A stretch of 64,000 nt of DNA. Source: Dactylorhiza incarnata. Taxonomy: Eukaryota > Streptophyta > Magnoliopsida > Asparagales > Orchidaceae. The notes under the pieces are model-generated. The model saw nothing but the letters and a program-made list of their open reading frames with translations. It did not search any database and was not told where the DNA came from. The number at the start of each line of letters is the position of its first letter. The stretch's first letter is position 1. The translations under genes and the position numbers were made by a program. Location: positions 3,421,001 through 3,485,000 of the forward strand of contig JAWHQI010000165.1 in assembly GCA_033032865.1 (NCBI GenBank), given 5' to 3'. Below are positions 53,670 through 64,000 of this stretch, in pieces.

Positions 53670-56260
53670 ATGGCTTCCTCTGGATTGCAGAAGGAGATGG
53701 GATCCATGAAGTTGCCCATAGGCAGCCAAGAAAACTTTGGCATATGGAAACAAAGGGTTAGGCTGTTCATGGAAGCTTCAGACCCTAGGATCTATATCAC
53801 TATTTAGAAAGGCCCCTTCATTATCACAAAGCCCTCCACCATTGATCCTACTAGGAAGGTAGGCAAGTCTTACACTGAAATGACAGTGGATGAGATAGCA
53901 TTGGCTACTATGGATAAAAGGGCTCAAAATATTATAGTCAATGCTATTAATGATTCAACATTCCAAAACTTGGTGCACTGTGAAACTGCAAAGGAAATGT
54001 GGATTGATTGTTTACATGGAAGGGACTGAAGAAGTGAGGAATGATAGGAAATCTCTCCTCAATCAGGAGTATGAAGCTTTTAGGCAACAAAACCAGGAAT
54101 GCATAGCTGACTGCTATGAAAGATTCTTCAGAATAGTAAATGAGTTGAGGACCTATGAAAGGACCTTCACTCATTATGAGTTAAATGATAAATTCCTAAG
54201 ATCTCTAACTAGAGGTTGGGATACCAAAATCTGTGCCATCAGGGAAGTGGCAAAGCTGAGTGAAACTCCTCCTCACACTCTGTTTGGAAAGTTGCTCTCA
54301 TATGAGATGCAACTATCTGCTGGAAAGGAGGAGGACATCTCCTCTAGGCCTCATGCTAGAGAGAAGTCTGTGGCACTCAAGGCTGAAGGGTCCAAGAAGA
54401 GCAAGACAAGAATTCCTACCCCTCCAAGAAGGGGTGCTGACTCAGAAAACTCTGAACACTGCTCATCTGATAGCAGCTCTTCTGATGAGGAATCTGCTGC
54501 CTTCTCAAGGCACTTCAAAAAGATGATGAGAAGGAAGCAGTGGAAGATTAAGTATTCCTCCTCCTCACATCCTAGGAAGGATTCAAATAGGGATGACAAG
54601 CAGCACTCCAAAGGGGACATGTATGATTCTAAACATGTTAAACATAGTTTAGCTAATGTGATTTGTTATTGTTGCAGTAAGCCTGGACATGTCATTGTTG
54701 AATGTCCAGTCAAAAGAAAGGATAATGGTGATAAGAAGCACCATCACCAAAAGTATAGGAAGGGTGAAAAATCCTTCCTAGCAAAGAAAATAAAAAGCTG
54801 GAGTGAATCTGAATCATCAACTTCGGATTTAGAGAATGAAGAAGAAGCCTACATAGGGTTGTTTGCTGTAGAAGAAGATGAAGATTATCCTTCTGCCAAG
54901 GATGGAGCCTGGGCCTCTCTATCACACTCAGATAGTGATATAGAGGAGGATGAAGAGGACAATGTTCAGCTAGGCCTCATGGACATCACTGATGAAGAGG
55001 ACAGTCAGAACATCTCAGAAAATGAGCAGGTATTAATTCATTCCATATCCTCTTTTGAGTATGAGACTGTCCCAGAATCTGGAGCACCTTCATCAATTGG
55101 TGGAAGTGATTCAAAAGCTAAGGTAGATGTCAATCAATTGATTGACAAGTATGATTCTCTCTTGGAAGCTCTGAAAAGGAGCAAAATGCTAGCCAAGAGG
55201 CAAGCCCAAGAGATAGATTCCCTTAAGATGGAAAAACAAGAATGCACTGAATCTTCTACCAAGATGAGTCAGATGTATAGGAAAATTATCCATTTAAAGG
55301 GGATAACTATCTCCCATATGAGCACCATATCCCTGAAGAATAAGGTCATCAAGGATCTTGAGGAGAAACTTGTGAAAGAAAGAAGCCTAGTGGCTCAATT
55401 CTCCAAGCCAAAATTTGTGCTACCTATTATTGACTCCTTCTCTTCTCAATCCAATAGGAGAGGACTAGGATTCAATAAAATGGAAGTAGGAGAAGGGAGT
55501 GGAGAAAAGAGCAGGGGTAAGGCTAAGCCTCAAACCACCTTTCAAAAGGTATTACTTCCTTCCAACAGGTATGACCATGAAAGCATGCATGGTCACTGGA
55601 AGAATGGAAGTACCTATAGAAAGGTAAACACTCCTTCCCATAGTGGAAGAAAGGGAATGGGATTGAGTGCTATGAAGGCTCCCCATGAGGAAATTCAAAT
55701 GTACCAACCTGGACCATTTGTATTTGGTACATCAGCCCCTTCATTCAAGAATAAGAAAGCAACCTCTTCTAAGGTTGATTCAGCCAAGTACATGACTGCA
55801 GTCAAATCAGTGGACATGTAAAATTGCTCAGTGTCTAATGCCATCAAAACTTGCATTGCCCAAAAGCCAAAGCAAGCTGATTCCATTAATATAAAGACCA
55901 CTAGGACTGTCCACACATTGAATTTCAGCCAAATCCTTGCTGAAAGAAATAAGAGAAAAGCTGCTGTCTCTCCTCCTGAACATGTGGACTGTGCTGCACA
56001 CCCCTCAAGAAATGTTTAGAAGAGGAGATACAACATTCATGAATTTTGGTGTTGTGGTAAAGTAGGACACTTTGCCATAGACTGTTGGCACAATCCTAAT
56101 GTGCCATATGCAAAGATGAGCCTTCCTGCAAAGGGTGCTGCTAGAGTAAGGTCATTTTATCATGTTAATAAGTACCTAGGACCCAAAGCTATTTGGGCTC
56201 CTAAGGATCACTAAACTCTTTCTTGCAGGATAGTTCAAGTACCAGCCTCACCCAAATTTG
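53670..56260 (+). pseudogene. Element G gag, second copy (nearly full length)
   Basis: Plus strand, ATG 53670 (MASSGLQKEMGSMKLPIG). The first part (RLFMEASDPRIYIT, TMDKRAQNIIVNAINDST) has one TAG near 53806. A small deletion at about 54000 (MW..LIVYMEGTEE) shifts the frame. From there about 600 codons are open to 55821: UBN2 core (YERFFRIVNELRTYERTFTH, LFGKLLSYEMQLSAGKEE), first knuckle CYCCSKPGHVIVEC (about 54665-54705), an acidic Ser-rich region and a coiled coil (VNQLIDKYDSLLEALKRSKM). After the stop at 55819-55821 the second knuckle appears as FWCCGKVGHFAIDC. The spacer ends YLGPKAIWAPKDH, then TTTCTTGCAGG. Gag length is similar to H. Confidence 0.88.
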
Positions 56261-56452
56261 GTACTTGGACAGTGGGTGCTCAAGGCACATGATAGGAACA
56301 AGTTAGATGAAAATTGCAAAATCATAAAGAACAAGGCAATGCTGGTAGCCAAGGGGGAGCTATTGTGCACAACTATTGTGGATTCAACACCAGCTAGAGG
56401 ACTACAACCTCAAGGCATTCAAGTAATCCTATCTCTAATGATTTTAAAGTAG
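56255..56452 (+). pseudogene. Element G collapsed pol, second copy
   Basis: The same joined scraps as 38340-38509: protease start (tacttggacagtggg), RT N-terminus (NKLDENCKIIKNKAMLVAKG) and RNase H tail (LLCTTIVDST.. in the wrong frame; [16 protein letters not shown] in the right one). The two junctions are at the same bases as in the first copy, with a few later substitutions. Confidence 0.85.
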
Positions 56453-56524
56453 TATGATCAGCTTAACCAGAACAATCTGTTTCAGCTGAGCTTCAGGTTG
56501 CACTTAGATAGCTGGGAAAAATCT

Positions 56525-56760
56525 GTGTTCGACGAACTCTTTCCTGGGTTCAACGAACATCGAGTTTGAGTTCGACGAACTCATACTTGTGTTCGACGAA
56601 CTCCAGTTTGAGTTCGACAAACTCAGCCTTGAGTTCAACGAACTTAGTTTTGTATTCAACAAACTTAGCCTTGTGATGTAGTTCAGATGAACTAAGCCTT
56701 GTGTTCGACGAACTCTAGTTTGAGTTCGACGAACTCAGCTCTGAGTTCGACAAACTCAGC
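56525..56760 (+). repeat. TTCGACGAACTC cluster, second G copy
   Basis: About nine copies of GTTCGACGAACTC(A/C)AG or near forms. J is inserted 17 bp after the end of this cluster, separating it from its TATA box and ORF3 remnant. Confidence 0.85.
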
Positions 56761-56776
56761 CATATGATGTCATTTC

Positions 56777-56781
56777 ATTTA
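56777..56781. other. Target site duplication of J, left copy (ATTTA)
   Basis: ATTTA before the LTR start TGAAAGTGAG. The right copy is at 60959-60963. The empty site TTTCATTTACACTTAC is preserved in the first G copy near 38878. Confidence 0.92.
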
Positions 56782-58140
56782 TGAAAGTGAGTATAGTTTT
56801 TAAATTAAAAACTCTTTTTGGGTTATTTCAAAATAGTGATATATAAATATGTGTAGTGTTGAGTGAGTAATAAAAACAAACACAAAGAAGGCACAGCAAC
56901 ACAGCATAGCATAATATACACATCACAGACGATATAAGGAAATATAGTAGTTCCCCACTAAACCTGGGTATATCTACTCTTCTACCACACTTGGTAGGAA
57001 TCCACTACAGGTTGTTGATCAGGTGCCCTGCCACCAAGGGGTTTTTGATCAGGTGTCCACACACCAAGTGTGCTATTGATCAGATGCTCTAACCCAACTA
57101 CAGGTTTTTGATCAGGTGCCCTGCCACCAATGGCTGTAACTTTTGAAGGGAGTTATAACCCTTTATACAGGTAAAAAGAAAATGGAAAATATATTGTTCT
57201 TCTCTTTCTAAGAAGACTCTAGAGATCCAGATGGTGCTGTTGAGAGTGGATCTTGATGATGTTGAAAAGTTCCCCCTGATTTGATTAGTGTTGATGTTCA
57301 GGTGAGGAAGCTTCTTCTTTTGGATGTAATAACTCTTCTTCTTCTTCTGCAGTTTAGATCCCTTAGCAAATGATCTTGATTGGTGTCTCAGGGTAAAGAT
57401 GATCTGTAGAGAAGAGTTAGAAAAAAGAAGATAAATAATATATGTTGTTCTTATCAAGAACTCTGTATATGTGTTGCTTCTTTTTGCTTATGTATATTTC
57501 CTTCTTCCTGTTCTTTGTTCTGCCTTATTCCTTCTCTCTTTTTCTTCTCTGCTCTTCTCTCTGTATATGTAATCTGGAGAGCTGTTCGGCTGATTTGAAT
57601 TCTTGCCGACAAGAGAGGAAGGAGATAATGTCTCTTTAATTTCCTACATTCCTCGAGAAGATAAATTGCCGTCTTTAGCTTTTTTGCAACGACTATAACA
57701 TTTAATGCTACAGAAGGACGGGCAGCAATATATAAATAGAAATTATTAAAATATTGCTTTAATCGGATATAAGAATATTAGTCGAACTGAGAATATCTAA
57801 ATTATAAAGCTGGTAGAAATTCGTCGAGCTCAGCTTCAAGTTCGTCGATCTGAACATTTAATTCATCGTTCTGAGCTTCTGCTGAATATTCATCGAACGC
57901 AGACTTGAGATCGTCGAACTCAGCTTTTTGTCGACCGCTGAGACGGCTGGATTTCGTCGAGCACAGAATGAATATCATTCATCGACAGCAGAGCGCCATT
58001 CGTCGAACGCAGATAGCCCTTCGTCGAACCCAGAGAACATGTATAGATTTCTCATGTCTTCTGTCCTAATGGAATTTCATCGATCACAGAATATTTATAA
58101 ATAAGGATCACGACTCAAATCCAAAACTAAGGTTCCAACA
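56782..58140 (-). repeat. Element J 3' LTR (1359 bp)
   Basis: Plus limits TGAAAGTGAGTATAG and AAGGTTCCAACA. It has ATCAGGTGCC units (57010-57125), a minus-strand TATA candidate CTATTTATATATTG (near 57735) and a TCGTCGAACGCAG cluster (57825-58090). The U5 motif CTAGAGGGGGTGAATAG is missing in both J LTRs, unlike the other Sireviruses here. Confidence 0.9.
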
Positions 58141-58205
58141 ATCTCCCCCTATTTGAGTTGGGATCCTAAGACAAATTAAGACTGGGTTCTAACAATGTCC
58201 CCCTA
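58141..58205 (-). promoter_or_regulatory. Element J polypurine tract and a second copy
   Basis: ATCTCCCCCTATTTG at 58141 next to the LTR, and TGTCCCCCTATTTGG about 55 bp inward, each preceded by AACAA. Repeated PPT-like tracts near the 3' LTR are a reported Sirevirus property. Confidence 0.8.
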
Positions 58206-58494
58206 TTTGGTTTAGGATACCTAAGCATAAAAAAGATGTTGAATAACTTAAAGCTTAAGGGTCAGAGATTATTTCTGAGAATAATATAAAGTTTGTTTAG
58301 AAATAGAAGAATTTATTTGTTCTTTTTGAAAGCATTTAATCATAAATTATATTGTTTTCTTCTTCTTTTAAATTCTAACTTTCTTCTTTTAAAACCAAGC
58401 AATTTCTGATTTCCTAGATTTTGATTTAAATAGGATTTTAATTATATGAATTGTTACAACTGTTATTGGATTCTAAGGAATTTTTTAAATCAGA
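58206..58494 (-). other. J 3' non-coding region
   Basis: AT-rich sequence without coding features. Confidence 0.6.
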
Positions 58495-58690
58495 AAAACA
58501 TTGCTTGATACCTTCTTTCTATAGAATCCCCTTAATCAGAAGAGACTCACACTCAGTGCTCTGATCATTTCTGATCTATGCGATCTGAGTAGAATGCTCA
58601 ACATGATTTTGGAGAAAATCTGTAAGAATGTGAAGTTATCTGACTTTGTTTTTAAGATAGAAAAATTTAAATGAATCTTATAATTGCTGT
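58495..58690 (-). pseudogene. Element J integrase fragment
   Basis: Minus strand, aligning by eye with A at about 530-715: the segment from FC-K-GI back through the region equivalent to RSDRGTKFE to the FFLRNKSDTF region. It is frameshifted and lacks protease, the N-terminal integrase and everything downstream. It joins gag at about 58690-58750. Confidence 0.65.
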
Positions 58691-58753
58691 TTAATTATAA
58701 AAGTTTTAAAATAGATAAAAGCAAATGCCTTATAATTAGATATATTGGCCTTT

Positions 58754-59440
58754 TTATCTCATTAAAATATAAATTTGAAAAATTATTTTGATTTTGCTGA
58801 ACATAAAATATTTCTTTTTCTTTAGCCTTAATTGACTTGTTTTTAAAGAAATAATTTGTTCTTCTGAGTTTTTCAAATTTTCTTTAAGTTTATTATTTTT
58901 AGGAATTAAAATATTTATTTCTATTAACTCTTTTATAATTTCCTTCTCAGATTTTATTATATCTGTATATAGAATTTTAAAATTTGATTTGTAATTTTCA
59001 GAGGTAGAGTTGGGATTTGAAGTTACCTCATTTACCTTTTCTGCATCTGAGATGTGGTTTGAGCCATATATGGCCAACATGCAGAAAGCTCTAGCTTTTT
59101 ATTCTTCTTCTTCACTTGATCTTGAAAATGGTTCTGCATCATAAATACAGTTAGTGGAAGAAGTGGAAGAAGATTCATTTGCCATCCTTGAGAGGGAGTT
59201 CCAGATGCCCCTTGCTGAAGTGCAATCAGCCACTCTTTGAAGAATATCTTTTGACATTGATTGAGTCAATATGTCCATGGCCTTTGCATCAGCACTTATC
59301 AACTTCTCTTGATCATCTGTCGAAGAAGTTGAAGATGGAGGTCCTGGCAAAATAGAATTGTAAATATCTTCATCTATGACATTCATATGTAATTTAATTA
59401 TAACTTGCCATAAAGAAAATCTATCCAAATTACAGATTGG
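58754..59440 (-). pseudogene. Element J shortened gag
   Basis: Minus strand. NLDRFSLWQVIIKLHMNVIDE at the N-terminus, a Ser/Thr-rich insert (PGPPSSTSSTDDQ) and MSKDILQRVADCTSARGIW. Then a deletion goes directly from the UBN2 core to the acidic region (SRMANESSSTSSTNC). The zinc knuckle is gone. One stop at 59099. The coiled coil (IKSEKEIIKELIEINI) follows. It would not form a normal RNA-binding Gag. Confidence 0.8.
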
Positions 59441-59573
59441 TGGACTAGTGATTAAAAAATCCTCTTATGCCATTAGATTTTAGAAAAACCTTTTTAAACA
59501 ATTTTAAGAACTAAATGATCTTTATGATTCAGGTGTTAGCCTGTATATAAAATCAACCTGCTTTGATACCAAT

Positions 59574-60958
59574 TGAAAGTGAGGTTAGATCTTAAATTAA
59601 AAACTCTTTTTGGGTTATTTCAAAATAGTGATATATTAATATGTGTAGTGTTGAGTGAGTAATAAAAACAAACACAAAGAAGGCACAGCAACACAGCACA
59701 GCAAAATAAACACATCACAGACGACACAAGGAAATATAGTAGTTCCCCACTAAACTTGGGTACATCCACTCTTCTACCAAACTTGGTAGGAATCCACTAC
59801 AGGTTGTTGATCAGGTGCCCTGCCACCAAGGGGTTTTTTATCAGGTGTCCACACACCAAGTGAGATTTTAATCAGGTGCTCTAACCCAACTACAGGTTTT
59901 TGATCAGATGCCCTGCCACCAATGGCTGTAACTTTTGAAGGGAGTTAAAACCCTTTATACAGGTAAAAAGAAAATGGAAATTATATTGTTCTTCTCTTTC
60001 TAAGAAGACTCTAGATATCCATATGGTGCTGTTGAGAGTGGATCTTGATGATGTTGAAGAGCTTCCCCTGATTTGATTATTGATGATGTTCAGGTGAGGA
60101 AGCTTCTTCTTTTGGATGTAATAACTCTTCTTCTTCTTCTGCAGTTTAGATCCCTGAGCAAATGATCTTGATTGGTGTCTCAGGGTAAAGATGATTATCA
60201 GAGAAGAGTTAGCAAAAAGAAGATAAATAATATATGTTGTTCTTATCAAGAACTCTGTATATGTGCTGCTTCTTTTTGCTTTTGTATATTTTCTTCCTCC
60301 TATTCGTTGTTCTACCTTATTCCTTCTCTCTTTTCTTCTCTGCTCTTCTCTCTGTATATGTAATCTGGAGAGTAGTTCGGCTGATTTGAATTCTTGCCGA
60401 TAAGAGAGGAAGGAGATAATGTCTCGTTAATTTCCTAGATTCCTCGAGAAGATAAATTACCGTCTTTAGCTTTTCTGCAACGGCTATAACATTTAATGCT
60501 ACAGAAGGACGGGCAGCAATATATAAATAGAAATGATTAAAATATTGCTTTAATTAGATATAAGAATATTAGTCGAACTGAGAATATCTAAATTATAACG
60601 CTGGTAGAAATTCGTCGAGCTCAGCTTCAAGTTCGTCGATATGAACATTTAATTTGTCATTCTGAGCTTCTGCTGAATATTCGTCGAACGCAGACTTGAG
60701 ATCGTCGAACGCAGCTTTTCGTCGACCGCTGAGATGGCTGGATTTCGTCGGCTGCTGAGACGGGCTGGATTTCGTCGAGCGCAGAATGAATATCATTGGT
60801 CGACCGCAGAGCGCCATTCGTCGAACGCAGATAGCCATTCGTTGAACCCAGAGAATATGTAAAGATTTCTCCTATTTTTTGTCCTAATGGAATTTCGTCG
60901 ATCACAGAATATTTATAAATAAGGATCACGACTCAAATCCAAAACTAAGGTTCCAACA
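59574..60958 (-). repeat. Element J 5' LTR (1385 bp)
   Basis: Same as 56782-58140 with scattered differences. The PBS (CTTTGATACCA, one change) is directly left at 59561-59571. TCGTCGAACGCAG cluster at 60605-60900. Ends AAGGTTCCAACA. Confidence 0.9.
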
Positions 60959-60963
60959 ATTTA

Positions 60964-61685
60964 CACTTACAATTATAAGAGCAATCAAATCCAATTACCA
61001 AGTTTAATTTTACCTAAGTATTAAGCCATATAAATAGCCAATCTGATTAGTGAAAAGCAAACCTACCCTGACAAGTTCAACACATCCAAAGGAGCAAATC
61101 TTCACTATCTCAAGAGAATGGACATCAAGACTTTAGAAAGATTCACCAGGGTATTGCCTAGGAGTCAGCCCTATGAAACTAAAGGCAACCCCCTCATCTT
61201 CTAAGAAAACAAGGCTGATCATGTCAAGTTGTAAGTGTGATCATTCATACAAAGATGAAGATGATGGCGCTGATATTAGGTCACACAGCATTCTTAACAA
61301 AGAGGCTACACCAAAGGACCTGCCAACTGAACCTGTCCATCCACTACAGCTGGACAAAGTCATAACTTCTGATCCTCAAGAATTGATGAGTGCTCCATCT
61401 GAGGGGGAGCAGCCACAAGAGCCATCAGCTGATGAAGATCAGGTTATAGCATTCCTGGACTCAAAAAAGAATGCTCTCTTTGTGGGGGAGGAGGATGATT
61501 ATGCTGGTGATATCATTCTGAGTGATCATCAAGATGCTGACACTGAAGATGAGCAGGATGATGCCCCAGCTGCTGTTATCAACATTCAACAAGACCTCCA
61601 TCAACAGATCTATGAAGAAGCCAGAAAGGGGGAGGATACAAATGCCGTCATCTATTCTGACCTCACACTTAAACAAATCTTCTAA
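60964..61685 (+). pseudogene. Element G ORF3 remnant, second copy
   Basis: Plus strand. TATAAATA at 61029-61036, then LHYLKRMDIKTLERFTRVL, with the N-terminal domain deleted as in the first copy. After a frame change the linker is open from about 61173 to 61685: LPTEPVHPLQLDKVITS, APSEGEQPQEPSADEDQ, FVGEEDDYAGDIILSDH, DLHQQIYEEARKGEDTN, ending LTLKQIF. GAGGGGGAG and GTGGGGGAG encode EGE and VGE. No function recognised. Confidence 0.7.
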
Positions 61686-62140
61686 GAAAAGATAATTCTA
61701 AATGAATGCATAAATATCTTATGCATAAATCTTCTAAGAAAGGGGGAGATAAAGTATTCAAAACAAATCTTCTAAGAAAAGAAAATATCTTATGAATGGC
61801 TGGAGGATAATTGAACTATAATGTGTTTGAAATGTTTTACGAATATATGAATGCAAACTGGGCTTTGAATTACCACCCTATCTAAGTTGCAAATCTGAGT
61901 TATAACTAAAACTTACCCTGTTTTGATTGGTTAATTCAATTTATGTTCCATTGTCATGCTTATCAAATATCACTGTTGGATTGATTAAACTTTGTGGTAA
62001 TATGACGTTCATAAACATTATCTGTTATAAAATCCTTGATGCAATGAGCATGATATGATGAATTCATTACTGCAATAACACATATTAAGAATTTATGAGT
62101 AATGTACTCTAGCATTTGAGGGTGTTCTGCATTCTTCAAA
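61686..62140 (+). other. G 3' non-coding region, second copy
   Basis: AGGGGGAGATAAAG at 61741-61754 is an additional PPT-like tract. Otherwise AT-rich, closely similar to 39608-40060. Confidence 0.65.
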
Positions 62141-62151
62141 TAGGGGGAGAT
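62141..62151 (+). promoter_or_regulatory. Element G polypurine tract, second copy
   Basis: TAGGGGGAGAT directly before LTR G2. Confidence 0.9.
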
Positions 62152-63551
62152 TGTTGGGAAAATGACCCTCAATGTTCCCTTGATTTGAAGAGTCCTCACA
62201 ATCAATGCTAAGTACAAGTTGTATTTGATAAACCCTATTTCTATCTCATAAGTATGCAAGACAAGGGCACACCATGGTGTAATGTATAATCAGCTGAGAC
62301 AAGCTCTCTGTCTCAGCTGAACCGCTGAGACAAGACCAGGAGCCGCTGAAGAAGGCTTCTGGGCAATCTGAGCTGCAGATAGAAGAAACCGCTGAGACAA
62401 CTGTCTGTCTCAGTGGATCTGCTGAGATGGGACAGAAGCAACCGCTGAGAAGGCTGACCATCTTAGCCCAACTACTGAGACAGCTTCAAATGTGATCTGG
62501 CGGGTTCTGCTTTTGGCGCAAGTTGTAGAAAGGCATTGTGGGGTCCACCAATCACTCCCATATCTGTAAGAAGGACGGCTCAGAGCCGTTGAAGATCAAA
62601 GGAGTATTAAAGGAATAAGTTAGGGTTGAATAAAGAGCTTTTGCTATCGATCTTTCTCTCAAGCTCACGAAAAGAAGCAGAAGCGTACTGTTCCATTGTC
62701 GGCAGCCAAGAACTGAGCTCACACAAGGCTGCAAGGAGAAAGGAGATAGCTCATCTTGATTCATCTCAAGATAGAGCAAGTAGATCCAGTCCTTCATCTG
62801 AAGTGCTGATCAAGAAGACTCAAGTTGAAGCTGCTCTTCTCCTCTCTGATTCAAGTCTGCAACAGCAGCTGATAAGAAGAAGAAGAACAAGACTGAGCAA
62901 GTATATCCAGTCCTTCATCTGAAGTGTTGATCAAGTAGAATCAAGATTGGAGTTGTACTTCTCCTCCCTATTCAAGTCTGCAACAACAACTGACAAGAAG
63001 AAGTAGAACAAGGCTTGACCTCTTCTTCCTTCTATTTCTGTAAACCTCTTTATACCATCTGTAGGAGCCTTTGGGTTATGAGACTGTAGGGCTTTATTTC
63101 CTGAGTGTGTAAGGCTGATAGGCCTGAGTTGTAGGAGGAGGAGTCCTCTGAGGTAAGATTAGTGTGTGATCTGAGGTAGGGCTGAATAGCCTGAGTTGTA
63201 GAGCTGAGAGGTCAGCTTGAGGTAGGACCAGGAGGTGGTCTGAGTTGCAGGAGGTGGATTCCTCTGAGGTAGGGTTGCTGTGCCTGAGGTAGGGTTGCTG
63301 TGCCTGAGGTAGGGTTGGGAAAACCTGAGAGATCCTGAGGGATCTGTGTTGTAAGCTCTTGGAGCTGAGTTTGGAGAAGTTGGCTTTGTCTAACTCATTG
63401 TTAGAAAGGTGAAGGGGGAAAGATGACTACTCAAGACAACCTGTCTTGAGGAACCTCTATAAATCTCTTTGTGTTTTTCTGTGCTTGATAATTTACTAAC
63501 CAAAAATCAAAAAACACTAAGCCTGAAATAAAAGAAACCTATTCACCCCCC

Positions 63552-63588
<37 letters not shown>

Positions 63589-63630
63589 ACCCCTCTAGGT
63601 GTTTAAGAATACAGACTACATAAACTATCA
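62152..63630 (+). repeat. LTR G2 (1479 bp)
   Basis: Complete copy of the LTR split by H. It shows the empty target of H near 62410, the CCGCTGAGAC cluster (62285-62480), TTTTGGCGCA (62511-62520) and a changed TATA (TATTAAAGG). Extra GAGGTAGGGTTGCTGTGCCT repeats lie near 63250-63320. The U5 C tract has expanded to 36 (63553-63588). Ends AAACTATCA. Confidence 0.9.
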
Positions 63631-64000
63631 ATCATATTTATATACTCCAGAATAATGAGTGTGAAGTCCATATAACTAGCTGATTCTGACTTGCCGATAT
63701 AATATTTTTATTGAGGTTATGTCAGCTGATGCCCAACCCAGCGTATGATTTTGAGAAATCCAGAAATCATAAATAGATTAATCATGAAATCCAAAAGTCC
63801 AGAAATCTAGGAATCCCGACAAAGAAAATATGAAATTTTATGGTACCTGAAAAATTAGTACCTAACAAATAATTTGCATAATTATTTGGCTGTGTATTAT
63901 GGTACTCAAATTAGTCTGTTTCTCTTGCAAATAATGTCACACCTTCTAACATCAGTTGTTAGTGATCTGTCATAATCGATCCATTAATAAAAAAATATCT
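63631..64000. other. Right flank, nothing recognised
   Basis: AT-rich, no coding frame, repeat or RNA feature seen. The first five bases (ATCAT) would be the right TSD of G. Confidence 0.6.

Larger units (their letters stand above)
56782..60958 (-). mobile_element. Element J: complete 4.2-kb non-autonomous relative of A
   Basis: Both LTRs (56782-58140 and 59574-60958), PBS (59561-59571, CTTTGATACCA), two PPT-like tracts and a perfect TSD. The 1.4-kb internal region keeps only a shortened gag and a fragment of integrase. The LTRs share structure and motifs with LTR A (ATCAGGTGCCCTGCCACCAA repeats and TCGTCGAACGCAG cluster). Confidence 0.92.
37683..63630 (+). mobile_element. Element G: Sirevirus-type element in partial tandem (internal-LTR-internal-LTR), interrupted by H and J
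   Basis: Plus strand. First internal copy 37683-40071 (gag C-terminus to PPT); LTR G1 40072-40340 continued at 52506-53590; PBS; second internal copy 53591-62151 (with J inside); LTR G2 62152-63630. Both internal copies have the same collapsed pol, so they share a deleted ancestor. The left LTR and gag N-terminus of the first copy are missing at the junction with F. Removing the insertions, the second internal region is about 4.4 kb. Confidence 0.85.

Noticed and set aside
1..64000. tRNA, rRNA or other structural RNA genes
   Set aside because: Apart from tRNA-complementary primer binding sites no cloverleaf or rRNA-like segment was seen.

Overview
The window is plant nuclear DNA made almost entirely of nested LTR retrotransposons. 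Signs of this are Ty1/copia Gag-PR-IN-RT-RNase H proteins, tRNA-iMet primer binding sites (TGGTATCAGAG), GGGGGAG polypurine tracts, TATA boxes, GT-AG introns, a MITE and 5-bp target duplications. I found no credible single-copy host gene, tRNA, rRNA or CRISPR array. The species cannot be named from this sequence. Most elements belong to the Sirevirus (SIRE-like) branch of copia, judged from the RT/RNase H style, long LTRs and a large extra reading frame between pol and the 3' LTR.

Layout. A (1-5240, minus, Sirevirus, cut by the window edge) is inserted in B (5241-7508, minus, another copia with a 737-bp LTR). B is inserted in C (7509 to about 16117, minus, Sirevirus with ORF3, pol, gag and 5' LTR). 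K (16553-17450, minus) is a decayed intron-containing coiled-coil gene. D (17465-30300, plus) is an old non-Sirevirus copia. Its LTR holds a 210-bp MITE and then E (18067-26110, minus), a complete 8.0-kb element with TSD AAGCC that has gag and ORF3 but no pol. F (30670-37682) is a pair of promoter-bearing repeats of about 0.79 kb in inverted orientation, flanking convergent intron-containing genes and satellite-like repeats. G (37683-63630, plus) is a partial tandem of one Sirevirus-like element (internal-LTR-internal-LTR) whose pol has collapsed to small scraps. H (40341-52505, minus, 12.2 kb, the most complete Sirevirus here) is inserted in the middle LTR of G. J (56782-60958, minus, 4.2 kb, non-autonomous relative of A, perfect TSD ATTTA) is inserted in the second internal copy of G.

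Main biological pattern. In four separate Sirevirus-type families (C, E, G, H) the pol-ORF3 interval holds a cluster of short CpG palindromes (TCGA-cored). In C, G and H this is followed by a good TATA box about 95-110 nt before the ORF3 start (or before the ORF3 remnant). The same type of cluster lies upstream of the TATA in the LTRs, and in C, E and H the internal motif matches the motif of that element's own LTR. I infer that ORF3 has its own LTR-like promoter. The ORF3 proteins are homologous to each other, lack an evident membrane segment, and contain repeated Glu-Gly-Glu triplets encoded as GAG-GGG-GAG, that is, polypurine-tract-like DNA inside the coding region.

Nearly all coding regions are broken by stops or frameshifts. 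They are annotated as pseudogenes, and a real element protein should not be assumed from any single copy.
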